A stretch of DNA of 64,000 nt from Methylobacter sp. S3L5C (GTDB lineage Bacteria; Pseudomonadota; Gammaproteobacteria; Methylococcales; Methylomonadaceae): NCBI RefSeq assembly GCF_022788635.1, contig NZ_CP076024.1, positions 1,240,001 through 1,304,000 on the forward strand, in the 5' to 3' direction. The translations under genes were made by a program, and so were the position numbers. Below are positions 8,264-16,628 of this stretch, in pieces. Below the pieces are notes generated by a model that did not search any database, had not been told where the DNA came from, and saw only the letters and a program-made list of their open reading frames with translations. Numbering within the stretch: the stretch's first letter is position 1; each line of letters begins with the position of its first letter.

Positions 8264-9619
8264 TTGAATCATAGGAAAGTTTTACTTATTGTTGAGGATG
8301 ATCCGGGACTGCAAAAACAATTAAAATGGGCTTTTGAAGGTTATCAAACGGTAATCGCCAGCAATAAAAATGAAGCCATTACCGCTTTGAGGCGTTATAT
8401 GCCCAGAGTTGTCACGCTGGATTTAGGCTTGCCTCCCGACACCGCCAATGCCCGCGAGGGCATGAAGACGCTCCAGGAAATTCTGGAGCTTGCACCTGCA
8501 ACCAAGGTTATTGTTGTTGCCGGAAATGATGATAGGGAAAATGCTATTGAGGCAGTAGCAATGGGTGCTTATGATTTTTATCAAAAACCAGTTGATATCG
8601 ATATTCTAAACTTGATTATCGAGCGCGCCTTTCAACTCAGTGAACTGGAGAAGGAGCATTTGACGCTACAACAACAAAAATCAGAATCTTTAGTGGGAAT
8701 TATCGCTTCCTGTAAAAAGATGCAGGAACTTTCCCGCAAGGTAGAAAAAATTGCCCCAACCAATATTACTACCTTATTACTGGGAGAAAGCGGCACAGGT
8801 AAAGAGGTGCTCGCTAAAGCCATTCATGGTTTGAGTAATCGTAGAAACAAGCCTTTTATTGCCGTCAATTGCGCTGCCATTCCTGAGAATCTCCTTGAAA
8901 GCGAATTGTTTGGTTATGAAAAAGGCGCTTTTACCGGCGCTTCCCAACAAACCAAAGGAAAAATTGAATATGCCCATAACGGTACCTTTTTTTTAGATGA
9001 AATTGGTGACCTGCCTTTTTCCCTGCAATCGAAGTTATTACGTTTTCTTCAAGAAAGAACGATAGAACGAATCGGTGGAAGGCGTGAGATACCTATTAAT
9101 GTACGTATCATTTGTGCTACCCATCAAAACTTGCAGGCGCTAATTAATGAAGGTAAATTCAGGCTTGATTTATATTATCGTATTAGTGAAGTAACTATTT
9201 CTATTCCTCCCTTAAGAGAAAGAGAAGGCGATGCCATTGCCATCGCCTCGGCATTTCTAAGACAATTTTGTAAATTAAATAACAAGAAAATCAAAGGTTT
9301 TAGCAAAGAGGCGGTAAAAGCTATTGAAAGTTACTCCTGGCCGGGTAACATTCGGGAGCTGGAAAATAAAATAAAACACGCCGTGATTATGTCTGACGAT
9401 ACCAATATCAGCTTTGAGGATATGGAACTGAACGATAACCTTGATGCTTCGATGCCGTTTAATTTAAAAGAGGTACGAAAGAGTGCAGAAACTTTGGCAA
9501 TCAGAAGGGCATTAACACACTCTAATAACAATATTTCAAGTACCGCAAGACTTCTTGGTATTACAAGACCTACGCTGTATATGCTTGTCGATAAATATGG
9601 AATTCAAGTGAATGAATAG
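8264..9619 (+). CDS. prsR: PEP-CTERM-system response regulator, sigma-54 activator
   Basis: A 451-residue NtrC-type regulator. The receiver domain (1-125) has the phospho-acceptor Asp53 in TLDLGLPPD, acidic EDD at 11-13 and the conserved Lys in YQKPVDI. The sequence LLIVEDDPGLQKQLKWAF is characteristic of PrsR, the regulator linked to PEP-CTERM/exosortase and exopolysaccharide genes. The AAA+ sigma-54 domain (about 145-385) has Walker A GESGTGKE, the sigma-54 contact loop GAFTGA and Walker B-like GTFFLDEIGDL. A Fis-type helix-turn-helix (NNISSTARLLGITRPTLYML) ends the protein. The start is TTG at 8264 with AAGAAGG about 8 bases upstream. The usual sensor kinase PrsK is not adjacent. PEP-CTERM-like targets lie 15 and 45 kb away. 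Confidence 0.9.
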   Translation: MNHRKVLLIVEDDPGLQKQLKWAFEGYQTVIASNKNEAITALRRYMPRVVTLDLGLPPDTANAREGMKTLQEILELAPATKVIVVAGNDDRENAIEAVAMGAYDFYQKPVDIDILNLIIERAFQLSELEKEHLTLQQQKSESLVGIIASCKKMQELSRKVEKIAPTNITTLLLGESGTGKEVLAKAIHGLSNRRNKPFIAVNCAAIPENLLESELFGYEKGAFTGASQQTKGKIEYAHNGTFFLDEIGDLPFSLQSKLLRFLQERTIERIGGRREIPINVRIICATHQNLQALINEGKFRLDLYYRISEVTISIPPLREREGDAIAIASAFLRQFCKLNNKKIKGFSKEAVKAIESYSWPGNIRELENKIKHAVIMSDDTNISFEDMELNDNLDASMPFNLKEVRKSAETLAIRRALTHSNNNISSTARLLGITRPTLYMLVDKYGIQVNE

Positions 9620-9862
9620 CCATACTATTTAAAAGGGAGATTGTCCGAGAAAGAAAATTTACTGCGAAAAAGCCATTGTGACCCTATTTTCTGCTCATTT
9701 TCCTTTAATAGAACAACTATTTACCTCAAATGACCAAAAAATTTGATAAAAAATAAGCTTCCTCTCGCTACCACACCTCTTCTCGGTCAGCCTCCTGGCC
9801 AAATTTATAAGTATTATTTTTTGACTGAAAAACCTTAATGGTGCTGGTAGCGAATAGTTGTT

Positions 9863-10207
9863 TTATTTCTGTGTTGTTAAAAATACAGCAACAGCGATAA
9901 TAATAAGTACCACCGCAGTTATAACGATTAGCCATTTTTTGCTACGGCTGCTTTGTAACGAGTCTTTTGTTATATCTTCTGTCAGGCTTACGCCTTCAAT
10001 TTGAGCATTAATCGCTTTGTATTTGCCCCGATTATCTTTGGCAATCTGGTAATAAATAATATCACCGGTTGTAGGTCTGCGACTTACGCCGTTTAGTGCC
10101 GAGATATGTATAAAAATGTCTTTGCCGCCGTCATCCGGTTTGATAAAGCCAAACCCTCTATCTTCTTTCCACGTTTTTAAAACTCCCTTAACCATTTTTT
10201 TTGTCAT
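9863..10207 (-). CDS. Membrane-anchored cold-shock-domain protein
   Basis: The first ~70 of 114 residues form a cold-shock domain: GVLKTWKEDRGFGFIKPDDG contains the RNP1-like motif and DIFIHISALNG the RNP2-like motif, the single-stranded nucleic acid binding surface. After a linker (about 72-88) comes SKKWLIVITAVVLIIIAVAV, a single transmembrane helix, and a five-residue tail. Plain CspA proteins are about 70 residues and cytoplasmic. Longer relatives fuse the domain to DUF1294, a multi-helix membrane domain, which is cut down to one helix here. The protein may hold RNA at the inner membrane face, but this is inference. It is monocistronic. Confidence 0.85.
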   Translation of the reverse strand: MTKKMVKGVLKTWKEDRGFGFIKPDDGGKDIFIHISALNGVSRRPTTGDIIYYQIAKDNRGKYKAINAQIEGVSLTEDITKDSLQSSRSKKWLIVITAVVLIIIAVAVFLTTQK

Positions 10208-10422
10208 AAAAGTTACTTCTTTGTTGTTTAATCATATTGGTTTCTGATCTTACTTTTTTTGGATTGGTCCTTTCATGTTGCCAGTAGAAAATGCGTAATA
10301 GCCGTCTCAAATGTGACACAACATGAATTATTAGTAGTCTGGCAAAATACGTTAAAAAAATCCCTGATTAAAGCCATGTAAAAATGACAAGACTTAATCA
10401 ATTGGCGAATTTTGCACCGGAT

Positions 10423-10788
10423 TTATTTTTTAATAATGACTTTATCATCAATAATTAATTCAGAAATCCCACCCAAAGAGCCCAGTACGGTGCAACTGGC
10501 TTTTTTAAAACCGCCTGTTTTAACATTTTCACCTTCCCAGATTAACGTGACATAGGTATCTTTATCACTTTTTGTTTCCTTGGGAAAATAGACTTGTTCT
10601 CCGGTTTTTTCTTTAATGATCACAGGGCATTTCTCACTTGCCATTGTTTGTATTGCAACCAGGTTTCTAATTGATGAGGCGGCTTCTTTTTGTGCATTAG
10701 AGGGTTCATCTTTACTAACGCCGACCATAATAAATCCGGCGACAAAAACGCCAATAACAGCTAGTACAACTTTCATTGTTTCAGACAT
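10423..10788 (-). CDS. Small membrane-anchored or periplasmic protein of unknown function
   Basis: 121 residues. MKVVLAVIGVFVAGFIMVGV near the N-terminus is a signal-anchor or uncleaved signal, and the rest is a soluble domain with two cysteines (SEKCPVIIK and KASCTVLGS) that could form a disulfide in the periplasm. The start ATG at 10788 has AGGAG about 7 bases upstream. No family recognised. It is flanked by the cold-shock protein gene (same strand, more than 200 bp away) and a MITE-like repeat upstream. Confidence 0.65.
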   Translation of the reverse strand: MSETMKVVLAVIGVFVAGFIMVGVSKDEPSNAQKEAASSIRNLVAIQTMASEKCPVIIKEKTGEQVYFPKETKSDKDTYVTLIWEGENVKTGGFKKASCTVLGSLGGISELIIDDKVIIKK

Positions 10789-10862
10789 TTATATTCTCCT
10801 TTTATTGTGAAAAAGCAGCCAGATTTACTGTCTACCCCAAATTTTTTTATTGGTTAACCCAA

Positions 10863-10922
10863 GGTGGTTTCCTGCGAATAATATACCCCTGCTTGCTGGT
10901 TTTTTTATTCTTGGATATTACC
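10863..10922. repeat. MITE-like element 1, short deletion copy
   Basis: GGTGGTTTCCTGCGAATAAT at the left, and the complement of AGGTAATATCCAAGAATA at the right, match the imperfect terminal repeats of the longer copies at 29709-29896 and 47486-47590. The shared TATACCC...GCTTGCTGG stretch is identical to that of the 29.7-kb copy. About 60 bp; it lacks the centre. Confidence 0.6.
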
Positions 10923-11080
10923 TAAAAAGTTTGGTTAACGGGTTAATATACCATTCACTCTGATGTATGCAAGGGCGAGTGCAAGGTTTAAATATCGAAA
11001 TGCCCCAAATTATTATTGTCCGCTGCGTCCGACAGATACACTATAAGGTGTGGTTTTACCGGTTGCCAAATTGGTCGCAT

Positions 11081-13228
11081 TTAATTTAACAGCTTGGCTG
11101 TTGCCAGAGCCATAACGGCTGGATAATCGACTTTACCTGTAGCCATAATGGGTATGCTCTCAACGAGCATAATTTTTCTGGGCAGACTGATATTGGCAAC
11201 CCCAGGCGATGCGGCTGCCAAATCATTGACAGTTACCTGCTTTTTAGTGGTAACTAAAATAATCTGTTCACCTTTTTTTGCATCCGGCAGACTGATTGCT
11301 GCGTGATGTGCATCCGGCCAGGCATTAATAGCCAATTGCTCGACAGCAGTTAAGGAGACCATTTCACCACTAATTTTGGCGAAACGTTTACTGCGTCCGC
11401 GAATGCTGATGAAACCGTCATTATCAACATGAACGATATCTCCAGTGTCATACCAGCCTTTGCCATAGATCGATTCAGGTGGAATCAGTGTGCCCGGATG
11501 GTCGGCCAACAGATAACCCAACATGATATTAGGGCCTTTGACATGCAATTGCCCGGCATCATTAATTCCTGGTATCGGTTCCAGTTTGTGTTCCATATAA
11601 GGCATAAAGCGACCAACAGTTCCTGTCTTGTAATAGATAGGCGTGTTAACCGAGATTATCGGTGAGGTTTCGCTGGCACCATAACCCTCCAAAATACGAA
11701 TGCCGAATTTTTCTGCCCAGATTTGACGGGTATTTTCCTGGAGCTTTTCTGCCCCGGCAACCACATAGCGCATATTATAAAAATCGTAGGCGTGAGCTTG
11801 TTTGGCGTAAGCGGCAAAAAAAGTATTGGTGCCAAACATAATGGTGGCATGGATTTCATAAGCAATTTCAGGAATAACGCTAAAATGCAGGGGAGTGGGA
11901 TAAAAAAAAGTTTTCATGCCACTGATAATCGGTAGCAGGGTGCCGACGGTAAAGCCAAAGGAATGAAACATGGGTAAAAAATTAAGTACTATATCTTTGG
12001 CATTAAAACTGATGCAGGCTTCCAATTGCTTTAGGTTACCTAAAATGTTGGCATGGGAAAGCACGACACCTTTTGGGGTGCCTTCTGATCCTGAGGTAAA
12101 TAAAATCACGGCCGGACTATCAGGGTTGTACTTTTTATTTTTATACCAAATATCAGTCGTTCTGCTTTTTATCAGAGCAGTAAACTTGTCCAATGCGGAA
12201 ATTTTTTCGGCCAAATCTTCCAGATACACCAACACACATTGTTTACTTAACTGGTCGGCTTCTTTCTTTAAATTTCCCAGTTCAATAAAACGACGCGAGG
12301 TTAATACCGTTTTAACTTGCGCGGTTTGACAGGCAGATGGCATACCGGCTGAACCCATTGAGTAATTCAACATCGCGGGAATACGATTATGTAGTTGTAA
12401 GCCCAACACAGTAATAAGGGTTTTAGACGAATTCGGTAGAAAAACCCCTACATTTTCACCGGTTGTCGTGATGTTTTTTAAGGCTTTGCCAAGGGCAATG
12501 CTGCGCATGACTAAATCGTCATAGGACAACAGGGTACGATCGAGATCTTCGGCTATTTTGTGTTTACCGCCATATATTGTTCGGGCATCAAGCAGACTGG
12601 TAAAAATGGTTTGCCGATAAGGACTGGTGACAAACATCATATTAGTCATAATATCGGATAAAAGATGACCACAGTAAGCGCGGCGGGTTCTGCCCCTGAG
12701 TTTCGTGGGAGCAGAAATATGCGTGGACGGTAAAATATGAATAGTGATTTTAGGAAATAAACGTAAAGGGACAATTCTGTGGAGTTTTGAAAAATGCGTA
12801 TACTGGGCACCCGATATCCGTATTGGCAAAATGGTGGCTCCGGATTTATCGGCGACCATACCGGTTCCATCATAAATTTTCATTAATGATCCGGTAACAG
12901 TGATTCGGCCCTCAGGAAAAATAACAGTTTTGGTGTCATTTTCAAGATGATGAATCAAATTTTTTAAGGATAAAGGATGGGTAGGATCCATTGGAAATAC
13001 CCGCGACAACCTCAAGAAAGGTTTTAACCACCAGCGCTGTGAAACCTGGGTATTGATTGCAAAAGTTATCTCATCGGGTAGAAAAACACCCAGTAATAAG
13101 GGATCGAGAAAAGAGCTGTGATTAGCGATAATCAAAACCCGTTTTCCCGCTTTGGTGTAGTTATCAAGGCCTGTCACTTCGACTTTGTAGAGTAAAGTAA
13201 GTAGTCCGCGTAAAAATATTTTTAGCAT
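11081..13228 (-). CDS. aas: Bifunctional acyltransferase / acyl-ACP synthetase (Aas-like)
   Basis: This 715-residue fusion has the size of E. coli Aas. The N-terminal PlsC-type acyltransferase (about 1-200) shows the catalytic NHSSFLD (His37, Asp42) and FPEGRITVTG. The remainder is an AMP-forming acyl-ACP/CoA synthetase, with the nucleotide loop LFTSGSEGTPKGVVLSH (about 365-380), EGYGASETSP and the Asp-containing YDTGDIVHVD hinge region. The enzyme re-acylates lysophospholipids such as 2-acyl-GPE with fatty acids activated on ACP, for inner-membrane phospholipid repair. E. coli Aas usually sits next to the transporter lplT, which is not seen here. It is monocistronic. Confidence 0.9.
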   Translation of the reverse strand: MLKIFLRGLLTLLYKVEVTGLDNYTKAGKRVLIIANHSSFLDPLLLGVFLPDEITFAINTQVSQRWWLKPFLRLSRVFPMDPTHPLSLKNLIHHLENDTKTVIFPEGRITVTGSLMKIYDGTGMVADKSGATILPIRISGAQYTHFSKLHRIVPLRLFPKITIHILPSTHISAPTKLRGRTRRAYCGHLLSDIMTNMMFVTSPYRQTIFTSLLDARTIYGGKHKIAEDLDRTLLSYDDLVMRSIALGKALKNITTTGENVGVFLPNSSKTLITVLGLQLHNRIPAMLNYSMGSAGMPSACQTAQVKTVLTSRRFIELGNLKKEADQLSKQCVLVYLEDLAEKISALDKFTALIKSRTTDIWYKNKKYNPDSPAVILFTSGSEGTPKGVVLSHANILGNLKQLEACISFNAKDIVLNFLPMFHSFGFTVGTLLPIISGMKTFFYPTPLHFSVIPEIAYEIHATIMFGTNTFFAAYAKQAHAYDFYNMRYVVAGAEKLQENTRQIWAEKFGIRILEGYGASETSPIISVNTPIYYKTGTVGRFMPYMEHKLEPIPGINDAGQLHVKGPNIMLGYLLADHPGTLIPPESIYGKGWYDTGDIVHVDNDGFISIRGRSKRFAKISGEMVSLTAVEQLAINAWPDAHHAAISLPDAKKGEQIILVTTKKQVTVNDLAAASPGVANISLPRKIMLVESIPIMATGKVDYPAVMALATAKLLN

Positions 13229-13340
13229 AGATTTCTGTTCACATTCTCTTAATGGGGATTTTAAGAGATTCCTTAAAGTGGTTTAAATATAGGCTATGAA
13301 AGGGCGCATAACACAACATACAGACTGAGTTGATAAACTC

Positions 13341-13364
13341 ACGGCTTTTGAAACGATAAGCCGT
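13341..13364 (-). terminator. Hairpin just beyond the DksA/TraR-like gene
   Basis: ACGGCTT and AAGCCGT arms around a 10-base loop lie 7 bases past the stop at 13371 (minus strand). They are followed by GAGTTTATC rather than a long T run. Position supports a terminator; the weak T tract lowers confidence. Confidence 0.5.
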
Positions 13365-13370
13365 CGGGTT

Positions 13371-13709
13371 TTAATGCTCCTTTTTACTGGCGCATTTAAT
13401 ACATAAAGTAGAATAGGGCATTATTTTTAAACGCTCTTTATTGATGGGCTTATCGCAAACCTGGCAAATACCGTAGTGGCCATTGTCTATTTTCGCAATA
13501 GCCTGTTTAATCATTTCTATTTCAGTTCTGGCTGAATTACCCAGATAATCCACTACTTCATTGTTTTCATTTTGTGTTGCTTGTTCCGCAAAGTCCTTTT
13601 CTAAAGGTGTGTCGGAATGCTTGATATCATTAGTGATGCTGGTGAGTCGAAGATTTAGTTCTTCCAGCATGGCAATTAAATGGCTACGAATTTCATCATA
13701 TTCTTTCAT
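13371..13709 (-). CDS. DksA/TraR-family zinc-finger protein
   Basis: 112 residues: an acidic N-terminal coiled-coil region (about 1-70), then the C4 zinc finger GHYGICQVCDKPINKERL...TLCIKCASKK with two C-x2-C pairs. Proteins of this family enter the RNA polymerase secondary channel and modulate initiation, often with ppGpp. The acidic coil-tip region shows DNGHYG and the central EQATQNENNEVVDYLG pattern of short TraR/YbiI/DksA2-like members, not full-length DksA (about 150 residues). It may be a stress-induced DksA paralogue. RelA, the source of ppGpp, is 10 kb away, but no operon link exists. Confidence 0.85.
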   Translation of the reverse strand: MKEYDEIRSHLIAMLEELNLRLTSITNDIKHSDTPLEKDFAEQATQNENNEVVDYLGNSARTEIEMIKQAIAKIDNGHYGICQVCDKPINKERLKIMPYSTLCIKCASKKEH

Positions 13710-13842
13710 TAGACTATTGCTCTTTTTTTAAAATGGAGGCACTCTTAAGTTTTGTATTCTGCTTTTAGGCGATATTACCGCGTAGTAAATTGCCTTAACT
13801 CAAAGTTGAATTACAATAACTTTCGGTATCCTATCATCCCTT

Positions 13843-14748
13843 ATGCAAAATGACACCCAACATCTATTGGATGCCGCTAATCAGGTCATCCTTGGTAAAG
13901 CGCATAAAATTCGTCTGGCATTATGTTGCCTGATTGCACGCGGTCATTTACTGATAGAAGATATTCCCGGCGTAGGAAAAACAACGCTGGCAAATACCTT
14001 GGCAAAATTGCTGGGTTTAAATTGTCAGCGGATTCAATTTACCAGTGATATTTTGCCTGCCGACATTATAGGGGCTTCAGTATTTGATGCCAAAAATTTT
14101 ACCTTTAAATTTCACCCCGGGCCTCTCTTTAATCAAATGGTTTTGGCTGATGAAATTAATCGTGCTACGCCTAAAGCACAAAGTGCCTTGCTGGAAGCAA
14201 TGGAAGAGCAAAATATTACCGTTGATGGAAAGACCTATCCGTTACCCAGTCCTTTTTTTGTCATTGCCACCCAAAACCCCTCTTATCAAATAGGTACATT
14301 TCCTTTGCCGGAGTCGCAATTAGATCGGTTTTTAATGCGTATTGAATTGGGTTATCCTGATCATGATGCAGAAAGACTGTTACTTAAAGGTCAAAGCCGG
14401 CATAGTTTGATTGAATCGCTGCCAGTCATGCTGACACCAGAGCGGCTAATTAACATGCAGGATGCCGTTACCGATATTTATGTCTCCAACGCCGTACTGG
14501 ATTATTGCCAGGCCATCATTAGCTTTACGCGAGAATCATCAGAATATCATTGCGGGCTTTCACCCAGGGCGGGCTTGGCATTGCTTAACGCCGCTAAAGC
14601 CTGGGCATTTATGGAGCAGCGCGATGCTGTCATTCCTGAAGATATACAAGCCGTATTGGCGGCCGTAGCCGGCCATCGCTTACGATCAGGCAACAATGAT
14701 TCAGCGGCTATAGTGGCACCCATTTTAGCCAAAGTAGCTGTCCATTGA
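13843..14748 (+). CDS. MoxR-family AAA+ ATPase
   Basis: A 301-residue MoxR-type chaperone ATPase. Walker A is IPGVGKTTLA (Lys46), Walker B is VLADEINRATPKAQSALLEA, sensor 1 is VIATQNP, and LDRFLMRIELGYPD holds the arginine finger region. MoxR proteins act with VWA or DUF58 partners in metal-cofactor insertion or maturation of protein complexes. The gene overlaps the following DUF58 gene by 4 bases, and a transglutaminase-like membrane protein follows, the well-known moxR-DUF58-TgpA order. The downstream DUF58 gene is split by an IS, so the ATPase may have lost its direct partner. Confidence 0.92.
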   Translation: MQNDTQHLLDAANQVILGKAHKIRLALCCLIARGHLLIEDIPGVGKTTLANTLAKLLGLNCQRIQFTSDILPADIIGASVFDAKNFTFKFHPGPLFNQMVLADEINRATPKAQSALLEAMEEQNITVDGKTYPLPSPFFVIATQNPSYQIGTFPLPESQLDRFLMRIELGYPDHDAERLLLKGQSRHSLIESLPVMLTPERLINMQDAVTDIYVSNAVLDYCQAIISFTRESSEYHCGLSPRAGLALLNAAKAWAFMEQRDAVIPEDIQAVLAAVAGHRLRSGNNDSAAIVAPILAKVAVH

Positions 14749-15496
14749 ATAGGTTATCTTTAAAAGAACGCTTTCAGCTGAGCCGCTTTTTTAGTGGCGA
14801 GAAAGCCGTTGATGAGCCGGTAAAATTAACGCATCGACGTATCTTTATTTTACCCACTTATCGGGGAATTAACTTTGCCATACTGACGGCTTTGCTATTG
14901 TTGATGGCCTTTGTTTATAACAATAACCTGGTCTATCTACTGACTTTTTTATTGGCCAGTATTTTTTTTATTACCATTTTGCATAGTTATAAAGCGCTGG
15001 CGGGTCTGGTTTTACAAAAAGGACAGAGCAAGCCGGTTTTTGCCGGAGAAGCTGCCGGGTTTACTATTTATATAAATAATCCGGTTGATGTGGAGCGTTT
15101 TAATTTACAGATTAAACTGCAACAACCCGAAAGCCTTACCATTAAGCCGCAAAGCAAGACCTGCCTAACCCTGTATTCTTTAACGCAAAAAAGAGGCTGG
15201 CACACAGCCGGAACAGTAACCCTTTCCAGTACCTATCCATTCGGTTTATTTCGGGTCTGGTCGCCGGTACGCTTTAATCTTAAAGCTCTGGTTTATCCAA
15301 AACCATCGCTACAAGAACGGCCCTTTCCAGAAATGCCTTCAACTACTGTCAATAAAGGTTTTAGCCAGAAGGGGGCGGATGATTTTTATGGCTTAAAGAG
15401 CTATCAGCCAGGAGATTCCATTAAACACATACACTGGAAAGCCTTTGCCAAAGGGCAGGGTTTATTCAGTAAACAATAGACATCTTTCCTAAATAA

Positions 15497-15524
15497 TTGA
15501 CATAGAATTTGGCTTTGATAGGGT
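15497..15524 (+). promoter_or_regulatory. Candidate transposase promoter in the 932-bp IS
   Basis: TTGACA (15497-15502) is separated by 16 bases from TAGGGT (15519-15524), with an upstream TG giving an extended -10 (TGATAGGGT). It lies about 37 bases ahead of the transposase ATG at 15561. The same sequence is present in all copies. Confidence 0.45.
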
Positions 15525-15560
15525 TAAAATAGCGATCTACCTCTGAAAACACGGATAGCC

Positions 15561-16398
15561 ATGACTCCTTATGCCCAATTGCCAAGACACAAGCCTGAAG
15601 AATTTTTAAGGACTGTCGGCCTGTCACCAGAAGATTTTCTGCATCTTCACGGTAAGCTGGTGACTTACCTGGACGAACAAAAAGTCCTTAATCCACTGAC
15701 TAGACGGGGACGAAAAGACTCCAAGATGGCTTTGGAAGACCGCTTGTTACTGACACTCTATTATCTTCGTCACTATCCGACGTTGATAAATCTGGCTGCG
15801 GTCTTCGACATCAGCGAATCGTATTGCCATAAAATCTATACTCGCACTGTAAGACTATTGATCAAAATCGAAAAACTGCCCAACCGCAAAGCACTGTTGG
15901 AAGATCCCGCAGCTACCGTGGTCATTGATGTTTCGGAGCAGCCTATCGAGCGCCCTGTTAAAAACCAGAAAGCGTACTTTTCAGGAAAAAAAACGCCACA
16001 CGATCAAAGTCCAACTCGTGATCTGCCTATTGACGATGACTATACTCTCCGTAGTGATAGGTAAAGGTCAACAGCATGATTTTTCGATCTTCAAAGATAG
16101 CCGTCTATTGTTACATCCTGATGCCCTGTTGTTGGCGGATTCCGGATACCAAGGGATAAAGAAACACCATCAGAACTCGACTCTACCGGTTAAAAAGAAA
16201 AAAGGCCAACCGCTTTCGGCAGAAGACAAAGCCGATAATAAGGCACTATCAAAACAGCGTATTTTTATTGAGCATGTTAATCGCCGATGCAAAATTTTCA
16301 GGATTGCCAAAGATGTTTATCGGGGCAAACACAAGCATTACTCCTTGACATGGAATTTAGTGGCTGCTCTTGTTAACTTACGCTATGGCTGTATTTAG
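15561..16398 (+). CDS. IS5-family transposase in two overlapping frames (copy 1)
   Basis: Frame 1 (15561-16064, 167 aa) begins MTPYAQLPRHKPEEFLRTVG. It contains a helix-turn-helix-like region (LINLAAVFDISESYCHKIYT) and the first catalytic Asp in VVIDVSEQPIERP. Frame 2 (open from 15925 to 16398) contains the second Asp in LLLADSGYQGIKKHH and the Glu in IFIEHVNRRCKIFR. The frames join at the A8 run after TTTTCAGG (about 15981-15990). Skipping one base there yields SGKKRHTIKVQ, the expected transposase continuity, for a product of about 278 residues. All three copies show the same arrangement, which argues for a programmed +1/-2 shift or spread of one defective master copy. Confidence 0.85.
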
Positions 16399-16628
16399 GA
16401 AAGATGTCTAATATAGTAGCGATAGTTCAGAGGAAATCTGGTTGAATTACGATAATGCCCCCGGACATAATACCGAAGAACGCTTAAGCCAGTTATGCCG
16501 GTGGGTTATTGATGCCGAGCGTATGGGAATACCCTATGGGTTTTCTCTGCCCGGATTAAAGTTGTCGCCGGATAATGGTATGGCACACACCAGAAAGTGT
16601 CTGGAAGCACTCGCCCTGTTTTAAAAGC

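Larger units (their letters stand above)
15478..16409 (+). mobile_element. IS5-family (ISL2-like) insertion sequence, copy 1 (932 bp)
   Basis: The ends are AGACATCTTTCCTAAATA and its complement. The target duplication AAT lies at 15475-15477 and 16410-16412, as expected for the A-N-T preference of the ISL2 group. Two further copies of the same length, identical wherever compared, lie at 23326-24257 and 54844-55775 (inverted), all with AAT duplications. Identity between copies points to recent expansion. Confidence 0.92.
14745..16624 (+). pseudogene. DUF58 domain protein, interrupted by a 932-bp IS
   Basis: The start is TTG at 14745, overlapping the moxR stop. The N-terminal 244 residues include two membrane helices (FAILTALLLLMAFVYNNNLV and YLLTFLLASIFFITILHSY) and the DUF58 motif GADDFYGLKSYQPGDSIKHI, HWKAFAKGQG. 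Translation now stops in the IS end after ...LFSKQ. The C-terminal part resumes at 16413. Joining across one copy of the AAT duplication restores ...LFSKQYSSDSSEEIWLNYDN...ERLSQLCRWVIDAERMGIPYG to the stop at 16624, a complete DUF58 protein of about 315 residues. The lost part is the C-terminal VWA-like half. Disruption of the MoxR partner in this operon is the main consequence. Confidence 0.9.
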
